This document shows positions 11,567 to 23,900 of a stretch of 64,000 bases of DNA, one piece after another (the stretch's first letter is position 1; each line of letters begins with the position of its first letter). Source of the stretch: Prostheceraeus crozeri (lineage: Eukaryota; Platyhelminthes; Polycladida; Euryleptidae); assembly GCA_907163375.1 (NCBI GenBank), contig CAJQUW010006977.1:248001-312000 (forward strand), given 5' to 3'. The translations under genes were made by a program, and so were the position numbers. The notes beneath the pieces are model-generated. The model searched no databases, was not told where the DNA came from, and saw nothing but the letters and a program-made list of their open reading frames with translations.

Positions 11567-11960
11567 TCTGGGTATGCATGACAAAAAAAGAAGCTTCTGA
11601 AATCCGCTTTTTCAGCTACTGGCCTTTTCCTGTCAGACCCACAAGCAGTGTTGAAGCGTCTCCCACAGCCCAGAGAAGTGCTTGGTGAGAACCTCTGTGT
11701 TCCTAACGCTGCAGTTGAAGACATGCTGAAGGAAAATCGTGGATGGGGAATGAGGAACGATCCCGGATCAAACATTGCAACATAGAATGTGAATTCAGAA
11801 GATGAAGAAGACGAGGATAATGATTCGTGCACTCAATGCAAGATAACTTTCTTAAACTCTCGTGGACCAGACTGGGCATCCTGTATTCAGTGTGCTGCAG
11901 AGTTTTGCGGCAAATGCTATCAATATTACATTTACTTTCTGTGTCCTCAATGCAGGTAGA
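11567..11960 (+). pseudogene. pogo/Tigger-like transposase C-terminal remnant with Cys-rich finger
   Basis: Plus-strand reading gives ATGLFLSDPQAVLKRLPQP, the C-terminal motif of pogo/CENP-B-type transposases (GLYPLNPxAVLxRLP). A Glu/Asp-rich linker follows, then a Cys-rich tail CTQCK..WASCIQCAAEFCGKC..CPQC ending with TAG at about 11958. One in-frame TAG (ending about 11785) interrupts it. It directly abuts the right end of the Harbinger element; no matching upstream part was found left of 8115. Confidence 0.6.
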
Positions 11961-14900
11961 CCTTAATTACATGTTGATATTGTGTTAGGCCTGCTCTGTA
12001 CGGTAGCTGCATGGTTTGCCTATAAAAAATTATCATGCTTCAGATACCATACTCCTGATTACTTACACGTTTTTTGACATTTTCTTTGAATAGGGGCTGA
12101 CATTATACAAGGTGTTTGGGACAATTTGACTGATTGTTGATATCTTTGCTTTATGGCGAAGTTACCCCACTGTGGCGAAGTTATCTCATTTTACGGTGTC
12201 TTATTTCTATTCAAATCCATTCAAATTCTGTATGTACATAAATGATTGTGAGGTTTTGACTTGCAAACTGTTTAATTTTAATGTTACCCTCTATCAATTG
12301 GCCTACTCAGTTTCCTTGCCTGATACTACCTAAACCTTGATGCTGTGAACCTAGTACGCACTACATCCACCGGATGAACAAGGAGTAAAACATAAGCTGT
12401 TTTTGAATTCCTACCCAGTCTAAAACAGCCGTGTTACATTCTCCAATATCTATTCCCGAATGAAACCCGGGTCAGAGTGAGAAAAAGAAATGGCACCCTC
12501 AATTGAAGCACAGTATAAAGATGATCACGCTGATAATGATGCGACGCTTGAACTTTCCTACTGAATTTCAGAAAATATTCATTGTTTTTAAATCAAAAAC
12601 TTTAGCACCGGTAGGTCTAGAAAAAATGTTAAATTCTTTTCAATCTCAAGCACATTATTTCAAAAAGGAGACCATGAAGGTGTACGCTTACAGTTAAAAT
12701 ACAATTTAACTCACACTTCATGGAATAATAACTTGGTTTGTAGCATGAGTGATCGTCTTACCTTCTTTTACGTGGCCTCCGCTCTATTCTTTCCAGCACG
12801 TAAACTTGAGAGAATCGGCAGAAATTGAGTCACACAGGCATTCGATTCACACTTCTATATCATATTTCGTTTAATTCGAAGAAGCTTCACGAAATCATAG
12901 TTTACCGATGTAAAGAATCAGCATGAAAAGTCGTTGGCACATCCAGTGAAAGCTTTACAATTCACAGCCCTTCTGTTCGACTGAGGAGCGCACATCGAAA
13001 CGAGCGCAGCAGTATGGCCAGACAGTTGGGTCACGCATTGTTAAAAGAAACGCAAAGTAAGTCAACGAGCGCCAAAGACGGCGAGGACACGCGCACACTA
13101 TGCGTGAGTCACTCTATAAAGCAATGATCCTACGTGTAAGGAAAGATTGATGTTGTTATAACGTCACTCGATAGTATTATATAGAAGTCCTCGACTGAAG
13201 GCATGCAAGGAAGAAACAAACGCTCATATTAATGTAGAGCTGCAATTATTAATGAAGTATGGGGAATATGGGTGCTGCTATTGTTCTTGTCTGTGAAATC
13301 AAACTGCATGTTCATCGACTTCAATGTGATGTGAAGATTAAAACAGACACTGCTCCTTTGCAAGTTACACTGTTCAAGTTCAATTCCATTGTTCACGTAT
13401 TTGTCTTGGAGATTCGGTTCCGTTTTGACACCAGCACCTGGCTAGTGATAAAAAGTTGTGATTTTTCAATCATTTGACGCAAACATTGTTATCATGTAGC
13501 TAAACAGATGAGTTCAGAACTCCGCTTACTGTACTGTTTAATGCTAACAATTACATAAGTATGCAGAAACATTTTTGTTACATCGACAAATTAATTTATA
13601 AATATTTGTAAAATGTTTCAGATATGAACATTTTGGTGATTATGATAATATTTGTCAAATAATAGTCAAAAATGTGTCAAAAATTATTAAAGAATATCAA
13701 ATATGCAGTATTTGATTGTTTTGTAAAACAATTATCTAATATTTGTAAAATTTATCACCATCAGTCATATATTAGACAAATTGTCTCGGTTTTTTCAACC
13801 CGGGAATACTGTGTAAGAATTGAAAAGAATAATCTTTATTTTATCAATGCGAATTTATCATCAATGTTTAACCGAGATTTATGCATGAATCGTCAATGCA
13901 AGTTTTTAAGATATTATAATATCGTATTTTTGGTTCAGTAATGAAGATCGATGTATTTTGACAATGCATATAAGCTTTCCAATCATTAAACATGCTTACC
14001 AAACAATGATTTTCAATTTTGAATAATCTTTATTTTATCAATGCGAATTCATCATCAATGTTTAACCAAGATTTATGCATGAATCATCAGTGCAAGTTTT
14101 TAAGATATTATAATTGCGTAATTTTGGTTCAGTAATGATGATCGATGAATTTTGACAATGCATATAAGCTTTCCAATCATTAAACAGGCTTACCAACAAT
14201 GATTTTCGATTTTCCATGGATTTGTTGGAATCATCGATCATGGATTCTGTGTCCATGGCTGGGCTACTAGGGGCAAGCTTGAATAATTGATTTTTGAATC
14301 ACTAGTTGATGAACTCTGGAACCAGTGTAAGTTAGTGCACCGAGAAAATAAATGAATCGGCTACTCGGCAATGCCTTCAGTCAAAACAGTTCAAGAAAGC
14401 AATCAACCAAGAAATGCGAAGTTTGCACTCTATGCTTTGTATTTTTATTCCTGTCTCAAACCATACTTCAAATGTGCGATTCTAGACAACTTGTAAATAT
14501 AGAAGCATTATACAGGTTCAAATTTTCTCAATAATTAGACGACTATATGACGACTCAGATCGCGCGAGTTACTTAGTCTAAAAATGGTCTACCTTTCATC
14601 AATTTTAGACCACCTACAAATTCATTTTTATTGCATCCTGAAGTTCAAAATAACTAGTATGTGTTCTCTAGACACCGGTGAGCTCAAAAAAATATAGAAA
14701 GTGCATCGAGATTCGAGAAAAAGATTAGACCAGTAGACGACTTTTCGTCCAGATATGGACGTCTAAAATGTTTATGGGGAATGATTATAAAATCCGATTT
14801 CTTTGCTCATAACTTTATCGGCCTACTGTCAAATCAGACATTTGCCGACGGTCATTGCAGTCACACATATCTCGCATCTGTCAAGGAGAAATAGTTTTAA

Positions 14901-15745
14901 GGAGTTCAAAGAGCAAAGTTTGAAATCACGTCCCTGGGCGCATGATTTGTATTCGAAGGTCACATCATTGTTGAAAATAGATGTGGAATTGTCTTATAAA
15001 GCAGTAGGCCTATATTCTCACTGAAAAATTCATTGATGTTCGTATAGATTCAGTCAATCAATAGCTTTGCAAATGCATGAATGAAGCGGCAGTTATGAAA
15101 GTAGAATAATCCATCATATATTTATATCCTGTATGAACAATTTTTAAATAGTTTGGCAAAATGCACGAATTGCTTACTTTGATAAGTGAATCGATTGAAC
15201 TTTTCTCAATTTGAAATCATGCGTTTGATATCTAGCTCAAATCTGACAAATTATTGATATGGGAAAGCTGTATCAGCAATGCCTCAACTTCCATGTAGCA
15301 TCTCTCCCTATATTTAACGAGTTGCTATAGCTTATAAATATTTCATACAAAATCACGGGCTCATGCCTCACACTTTTGTACGAAGATGCAAGATTCATTT
15401 CAATCAACGATTACAGTTTAACCACTAGGCAGCCTAGATGATTTCGATAGATATGTGCTGATTTTTAGATGTGAAAAAAGAATCAACTGACTACATTTCG
15501 TCGTGCAGAGACGTAGGCCACGCAATCTTTGAAAATGTTTAGTCTATTCTTGAACTGTATCTGACAGATTTATCAAACAGAACTCGAATGCATCGTGCAT
15601 CAGGAATTGTCATAGTTTGGCTTCGCTATCATCTTAAATTGTAGCTCCATCCTACAAGTTTCACACATCTCGATACAGTTTTGCCCACTTAATTGCACCA
15701 GACCGGCAATGCTTCAGAAAACAATAGTAAGAAAATACTTTTCTT
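11961..15745. other. Non-coding stretch
   Basis: No gene recognised. It includes the tandem duplication at 13827-14214 and TAGAC/GTCTA-rich patches near 14535-14770. Confidence 0.5.
13827..14214. repeat. Tandem duplication, two copies of about 194 bp
   Basis: Copy 1 starts GAATAATCTTTATTTTATC at 13827 and copy 2 starts with the same bases at 14021. Both run through ATGTTTAACC, TTTATGCATGAATC, TTAAGATATTATAAT, TTTTGACAATGCATATAAGC and TTCCAATCATTAAACA with a few differences. They carry diverging point changes, so the duplication is not very recent. Confidence 0.9.
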
Positions 15746-17273
15746 TTTATTGAATGGTCTTTAAAAATTGGCGTGTGCAGCTTTTTTACGCCATAACATT
15801 TATGCATAATTCATTGTTGACTATCTGAGTCAACTTTTACTTCACGCGTCGAACAGATGTTTCCTAAAAACGCACAACTTTCTCAAAACCAGGATAATCA
15901 GAGCTCTAAAAACGTTTCAAGGTTGCCAGAGTACATGAACAAAAATATCTGGTTGGACATTACTCTGTCAGATTGAGTGCTCTCAGACAAACTTTGAGAA
16001 CAGTGATTAAAATAGCGAGGGAGCGATAAGCAACCAAACAAAAGGTAACAGATGAATGGCAGTCCCTGATACCAGTTGTCTTTAGTGGTATCAGAAGTTT
16101 AGGGTAACGAAAAGGAAATGAGATTTTATGGAGACAATACAGTTGGTGTACAGCAGAAATTAACATGATAGAAAAAATGTATACGGACCATCTACAAGGC
16201 AAAGCAAAGTTAGGCCTTCCGCTGCACTTGAATAACGTGGCTTTCTACAATGAACTCCACGGTAAGACAAGAAAAAAGAAACAGAAAACAGAAAAAACAA
16301 GATGGAGTGAATCGTAATAACGCCCTGGCAATTTACAAAAATCGTTTTCAACATACCTTACCAATAACTTGAATGACATAGGTTAAATGATTGGTGTAGG
16401 TTATGTTGAATGTATCTTTATGTGTAGATGAATTATTGAACGTCACAAAGATTGGTGCCGAAAATATTTTGACAGTAGAAGCGATAACGGAAAAATTAGT
16501 CTACCGTTATGCGAATGACAAAAATCCGTCATCACGGTCGATCATACCAACCACACTTCAAATCTTCAAAACAATCCGCGGTCATTCATAAATTACATAC
16601 TTACATGTTGAAATTCTTTCTACAAACACACGAAGCACGAACCAACCAGACTACATGAAAATGACAAATTTACATTGTGTAATTGAAATCGGACTATAAA
16701 GATAGCCGTTAAGAGGAAAACCTCCAATCACACACTATTTTTATCAAGATACGAATCGAACAAAAAATCGAGGATATCTACTTTAAGCTTACACAAGATA
16801 TCTACAGAAAGTTTTGATCATTAGTTCGTCAGACTTTTCAATTACAGCGTATCACCTTGTTTGTGTTGTAGCCTTTTGACAGCAAAAAGATTGATAAATG
16901 TGCATGTGAAAACAATCGATAGGAGATGTACAATGAGTGTGAAGCAAACATACTATGACGGTCGCTACTTCACCCGGGATGATAATTTTACAAATGTAGT
17001 CATGCACATCAACACACGAAGCATATACAATGAAGTCAACAGTCGGTTTACAGACATCAGAGAGCGAAATGATGTAGCATTTAAACTCGGCTATAAACAC
17101 AGCTGTGGAAGATTGCGACAGACAAAACTCAACAAAACCCAAGAATTTCGTATGATACAAAATGCGCGATGTAGGACAAGCGTTTCTGTCTTTCAAGCAT
17201 CTTCACCTCATTTTCACAAGGTATTGATTATGATTTTCAAGGACTTCATGTAGTTCACATATTAATCAAATAT
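15746..17273 (-). other. Presumed 4E-T 3' UTR and candidate poly(A) signal
   Basis: Downstream of the 4E-T stop codon no coding exon is evident. The first exact AATAAA I noticed on the minus strand is at 15746-15751, which would give a UTR of about 1.5 kb. Open frames on both strands at 16852-17253 mirror each other and look like chance. The UTR limits are inferred. Confidence 0.35.
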
Positions 17274-17989
17274 TCAATGTTGGCTTGCAGACACGCGTTC
17301 CACTTCATCAACAGTCATCATGCGCTCTTCTGGAAGACCTCTGCCGGCTCCTCCACCAATTCTTTGACCAGCCGCAAGAATCTCTTGAGAGAAGAAGCGC
17401 GATAGGTCATTTGTGTTGCTACCACTTCCCTGAGAGTTCTGACGACTTGTTGAGGTCGAGGCTGAGTTTTGTGACTGCTGTCGTTGCGCTAAATACTGTG
17501 CCAGGATATTTTGTTGCTGTTGCTGCTGCTGCTGTTGTTGAAGAGCAGCCATCGGATTGCGGGCTAATGATGAGTGTTGAGCAGCTATAGCAGAAGCCAG
17601 TAAATGCCGCTGCATTATTTGTTGTTGCTGTTGCTGTTGCTGCTGTAGCACGAACATTGACTGATTAGTAGTTCGTGGTGGAAGAGTCCCGATTCCTGGT
17701 AAGGACGCTAGATTGGAAGTTCCTCCGCTACTACTGCTATTGTTGCTTTGCAATCCAAGCATACTTGGCGTTTGATGAGAACTCGAGAAAGATGCTGCAG
17801 GTGTAGAGGTAGGAGTAATACTACCACCACTTGATCCGACAATCGGTCTAGGTGACAAGTTTCCACTGCTTGAGACTGGTACTCCCCCAGAACGCTTCAC
17901 AATTGGTCGAGGTGCACCAGATGGTTGTATATTCAATTGCTGAGAAAACAAGGCGGCCAAATCGACATTCGATGGACCCTTTTCGGTAC
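17274..17989 (-). CDS. EIF4ENIF1: 4E-T exon 10 (terminal exon, conserved C-terminus)
   Basis: 716 nt from acceptor CAACTTTCAG|GTACCG to TGA at 17274-17276. It begins STEKGPSNVDLAALF, has two PRPIV..SGG repeats and three polyglutamine runs of 7-9 residues, and ends with DLSRFFSQEILA..LPEERMMTVDEVERVSASQH-type sequence. The end matches human 4E-T (LAKWFGSDVL .. MPAKVISVDELEYRQ), which marks this as the true C-terminus. Confidence 0.92.
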
Positions 17990-20900
17990 CTGAAAGTTGA
18001 AAATGCATTTTTGACATTTTAGCTATTATCATGGCAACAATTTGCTAATACTACGCTGTATAAAATATTTTCAAAGAAGTTTGTAATTGGAAAGAGTTTC
18101 GCAAGTCTTGTGAAAACTCATCTACATTATATCATTATGCTATCGAATGATGTAGTCGTCAGTCTTCTAATGATGATAACTGCCCCATTAATCCTCACTT
18201 TCCTAATCATAATGTCTTCATTCACGTAGAATACAAAAAAGCCAATTCGAATTTAAAAAATAATCCTTTATTTAGGAAAGCGAAAAAAAGCGAACCCATA
18301 ATTTTTACATCAAGCATTGTAGAATAGAGTTATAACGACATAACATGCCATCAAACCATACACTACCACTAATAGTACGAACTTGTGTAGCTTGCGAATA
18401 TTGCATGCTGGTACAGAAATGTATATCAATGATAATTTAACGGAGTACCTCATACGAGGCACTTGTCTTCCTTACTGTCAAACGATTCGAAAATGCACTA
18501 GACCATATTTATACATAAACCAACTTTTGTATTCTTGTGATATAATGATCAGAGATATAATGATCACTGCAAACCAGCAATCAATAGATTCAGGTACAAT
18601 AGAAAAGCGGTGAAAAAATCAGCAAAAATGCTTCTTGAATATTCAGCTGAATGAAGGTGATTTTATCATTTCCAATATGGAACTAATGAATTAACCAAAA
18701 ACATTGTCATCTCCTTTATCCGAATATTCCAAAGTACATTGATATTTTCAAGTATAAGGCGTCAGTCAACTATTATATGTCATGCAAAGTGGATCATAAC
18801 ACGAATAAAGGATCTTTAAATAGGTTTTACATCAATATGGCATCTATTTTATACAGTGATAGAATGTACACAAAGGCTTTCATCTGAAATGTATTGTAGT
18901 TTTCTTCACAAAGCCTAATATTATGCTAATAAAAATTGAATTTTTGAAAAGTAAAATCCTACTCATAGTTAAGCTCAATTATTAAAGCAAAATTGATCTT
19001 CTATTGAATGGACATTGAACTGCAAACCTTAATCTAGATAATGTGTCAACTTGTATATTTACGATCAATGAAATTGATATTGCTGAATTATGTAGGCCTA
19101 TAGTGATCAAATGATAATATATATTCTATAATTGTCACTTCTAGCTTTGGTCACAATAATCAAGATCTTACTAAGTGTCAAAACCCCAACTTTCTCTATC
19201 AAGCAGATCTCAGGTAAAAGTTTTGACACACAGAAAACTGTGAAACATGTTTATATAATAAACTATCTTCCTGAAATTTGCAGACCAGTCCTGTTTCAAC
19301 ATTCAAGGTTATGCCGAACTTTGCTGTTCTCGTCAACTATCCGGCTAAGCGCATCAAATGTGGTCTGCAAATAATTATTAAACAATTAACGTCCTAGTTG
19401 TAAGATTCCTCAATTAGGAATGAGCTAGGTGCTGCCCACTGTCGAGAGGAAGCGCGCGCTGCAAGACATTTCATAAATCGCCAATAGTTGATAAGCAACC
19501 GTCTTCTCCAGTTCTTTATTTCAACCTATTGCATTGATCTCCGAGTATGAAATACACATGAGGGGCAAAACAAATAATGACAACATGACTATACATGACG
19601 ATAATAGCATCACTGGAGTAAAGGGCAGCATGACAGAAAGTCATGTTGTCAACATGCAAAAAACGCCTGCACTACGAAATACTCATCTATTTCTACCAAA
19701 AAACGAAAAATAAACAAAAGCTACTTGATAAAAACGAAAAATCCGGCATATTTTCGAAAAAGCGAATGTCTGGGTGGTCTGTTTAAATTACATTAATGTG
19801 TAGAAATTGCATGCTAAGTTAAAGTAATAAGCTAATAAAGTAACTCAAATTTGCGCGCGTCTGGCTGCAGTTTAAATAATGGGTTGTGTTGATGTTGAGA
19901 GTTGTGAACTAGGCCTGTGGAGATTCATGATATTGGATAAATGGCAGCTATTAGGGACTGTTCCTATTTCTCGATTGAAGGTACAACTCAATATTCAAGT
20001 CTTTGGAAAAAGCAGCATTTAGCAATTATACAGGCGCACTAACTAAGGCGATTTGTCAGTAGTGTGATAAAAGCAATATATATAATGAATGCTCGTCGAA
20101 ATTTCACTTAATACTTTAATTGCGCATCCCAAGCGATTTAACTGCTGAATATAGCCTCACACTTACTTCCAACGGCAGATTTCCCGATCATTTCATTAAC
20201 AGCAGTTTGAGAAGGATTCGAATTTCCAGAGAGCATCGAATGCTGTTGCTGCTGCTGCTTCAAAAGCTGTTGTAATGCCAACCCTGGCATTTGTTGAGCT
20301 TGTTGCTGCGGCTGAGCAGGCTGCTGTTGTGACAAGTTTTGTGACGGGAGCTGCTGTTGATGTTGTATCATTCGTGCGTTGGCAGATACTGCATTCGACT
20401 GTTAAAATAAGCAATTAGAAGTTGCAAGAGTTATAATTTGTATTGCAAAGGTTAATATATTTTAACAAAACTGTTAAGGAAAACTAAGTTAGCACAGTTA
20501 GTATTTCTTTAAAACAAATAGTACGTAAAATTTATTCCGCTAAAAATCTTGAATATGATGGCAAATTCAGTACACGATCAGACAATCTTGTTCTTGTCTG
20601 GTTATGACATCCCAAGTAAATTTCAAGACGGACAATGAAACCGACTTGCTATTGAAGCTGCACGTCATCAAAGCTGGATCGAGGGGATGTCTAGAAGTAT
20701 CATATCTTAACTTATCCATCACTGATATGATGGGTCATCGACTGATCTCAAGCTCAACATCATTCAGTTAGCCGCATTTAAAGTTAGCAATCTTTGACGA
20801 AAATATTGTGATAAATTAATTAATGTAAAATGTTATGTGATTTCCACCAGTCAACTGCTAACTTTAGACATTTATCATCTGTACACGCTTGCGATGGGTA

Positions 20901-23900
20901 ACGAATCGTCAGAATTTAGACTTGAATTAATATTCTAGTTAACAGCACTTCAAAACGCTGTCAGAGCGCTTCGCAATCATCTGCAGCGCATGTTCAAAGT
21001 CGATGGAAGACTTTTCTTATGAAGTGAAAACATGAAAAATTGATTTCTTTATACTGTAGGTATTCTGAGGTCTTATAAACATTTCTGTAACTTGTCGATT
21101 CGACACAAATGACTTCCCAATCTTGTGCTTAACCTCATGAGAACCAGCTGGCAATTTTTATCATTATCGCAAAGATAAAGTAGCCGAGTTGTCTCAGTAT
21201 TTGCACAGCTTGTCCTCGGCACTTGAAGCGTTTTTTCATTATCGAAACATGACAGTTGGATGAAAACAGCATGTACGAGCTGTATCCGCCTTCAAAAGGT
21301 AAAACTTCAAAAATGTAATGTCGATAGCAATGCTCAGTATCAACGCAATTATAGCTATTTCAAGATATTATACTTCGCCTGAATCCTTGTCTGCATTGAT
21401 TTTTACATTTGACACAATATAATAATTTTGATTGGCTTTCCCTTGCCTTTCAATTGTCACGACATGTTCACATACTATCATTACGTTATCAATATTAAAT
21501 CCAAATAATCGAAAATCCATCGATTCGCGATATGGATAAATCGCATTATTAATCAGCCAATTTATCGGACCAGCCTAACGCACTGGTCATAGAGGAAAAA
21601 ATATTTGACCCTTACATTTTGACAGCAATAACACGATGCAGCAGGAAACATACAAGTCAAGAAGACATAGCTAAGTCAAGGGAAATTACGAGAATAGAGT
21701 CAAGATTGTCATCATTGGTCATGCAACGAAGTATGGTTTCAAATTATTCATCCAAAAAAAATAGAGAAGAACACCGAGTCAGACAACGACAAAATCATTA
21801 TTTGAATTATCATCTAAGTACCGAGGCACGGTAGGTCAAGATGTTTTCCCCCATCTATTTCTTACTGAGTTAATTAACACTAGACAGATTAAGTGCCACT
21901 AATTGTTCGTTTAATTGTCAAAATTAGTTTCTTTATATAGATACGTGTATTTTGATAAATAGGTCTTTTGTGTTATTCTTTTCGCTTTGCTAGTAATTTT
22001 CAATAACCAAAAAGATGAATCTCCACAAAAATGATTCGCTATGGAAAAAAATCCCTAACTGACCGTGACCATATAAGCAGAATGTTTATTGGCTTATAAA
22101 TGTAGTTTCAAATTACGAGTATAATGCTGGCTTTGGATCATTGATATCTTGGTATTAGTAGTTTGGCTTGACGGTTAATGCTATGCCATCCAATTGGATT
22201 GCGCAGATTGTTCAATTGCGGACTTATGTCATACTGTCGCCCGTCGCTAGCTCAGTTGGCAGAGCGTTGTCATAGAATGCCATAGGTCGGTGGTTCAAAT
22301 CCACACAGACGCGCAGCTATTTTCCGTCTGATAAAAACTGAAATATATATTCGTGAAAACCTTGCATTCACGTGAGCCTGTATTAACATGAGTTTCATAT
22401 CCGATTAGTGCGTGTCATTCTTGTGACATCCTAATTATTCGCTTTAAATGCCATGGAGATTTTTAGGTAAAACTTCTTGCTGCAAGACGTAAATATTACA
22501 TTAGAGGCCGCTTTTCAGGGATACCCTAAGAATCGGATAATGAAGAAGCATTGAATTGCACGTAAACATTACCGAGAGGACAGGTAGCTATCAACAAATA
22601 CATTTGGATTACCTAGCATGTGCTTTTCAAAACTAAGTGGAAAGGGATCCGACTGGAAGGCTGTAGCCACAAACTTGACTATGGTAATTGTGCTGACATT
22701 TCTACAGCCTGCTTGCCTGAAGCAATTCAGAAATGCTTCTTTCGACGTCGAACAATAGGACTGACAGCTCAGCATCACATGCCGCTTCGCGTTGCCGATC
22801 CTATGCATATAGCCTTAGACAGAGTCATGGGTTGTCATTCTGTCGATTCGGCAAAGTGAATGGTAAGATTTAGTCCACCGGATTGAAATCCAGGTTCTCG
22901 AAAATCCCTGATATTTGCAATGCCAGGTTAGCTCCCTCTTCCATGCCAGGGCACCCAGCTACAGTTGAACGCCGATCCACATTTCAGCCATAAGGAGGAG
23001 TTTTTAGAGGACGCTTTGGACGAAGCCACGAAATGTTAATACGGCGGCTGAAATTCGCCTGCTTCATTAGGCCTAAATAGGCCCGTAAAACTCTCATCAA
23101 ACGTACCTTCTCATAGAATTGCATCAATGTTTCATGATGTTTAAAGTTACCTTTGTAACTACCATTATAGATTGCTGTCCAGACGAGGTGGTATTGCGCA
23201 CTATTTGAGCGGCTCCTAACAAGACAAATTTAGAAAGATATTCATTTAACGTGGCCACTAGAAAGATTTGGATCAGTCATTGTCCAATTCCACTCGCTGT
23301 GTCTGTTCGAATCTGTGCATATTTACAGTAATATAAGAAAGTTTTAGTTTTTGATTAACTTGTGTTCACTCAGTAAGAAGTTTCAAATGTTGAAAATAAT
23401 AAATTTTCTGAGCCGCCTTCTGCATTCGACGCATCTGCCTCATCAAAATCAGATCAATAGGAAGTGGAAATCCTCTCCCCTTGGAGGATATTCGATTAAA
23501 GAGATAAGTGAAGCGAAGAAGACAAACAATTGAAGAACAGAAATCTACCTCGATTGTTCGTTATAAACCTGTAACAGTTGATGTAATTCAATTGATTTTT
23601 GAGGAGCATAACATATGAAATTTCAGCACAGTCTTTCGTTTGACATGCTTGAGAGATGTTTTATGGAGGAGCACGAAAATTCCTACACGGCGCTCCGCCG
23701 GCCTTTAAAAATCCGTGACCGGAAATGAGGATCAGTGCTCAAGTCTGAGTATCTTTCTGATGTTGCAGAACATAAATCTTCCGGAAGTCATTCGTGCCTG
23801 ATTAAGCACCGTGGTCAGAGGAACCGTCGAATTCCCCACACATCTGCGATAAACCGTATGGCCGTCGGAGGGTGGTTTTAGAAACCAGATACCGGGTGAC

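Noticed and set aside
16852-17253. Overlapping open frames on both strands (114 and 130 codons) just downstream of 4E-T.
   Set aside because: They mirror each other, show no domain and fall in the presumed 3' UTR.
22243-22312. A functional tRNA gene.
   Set aside because: Acceptor and anticodon stems do not pair; only the promoter boxes and short D and T stems remain.
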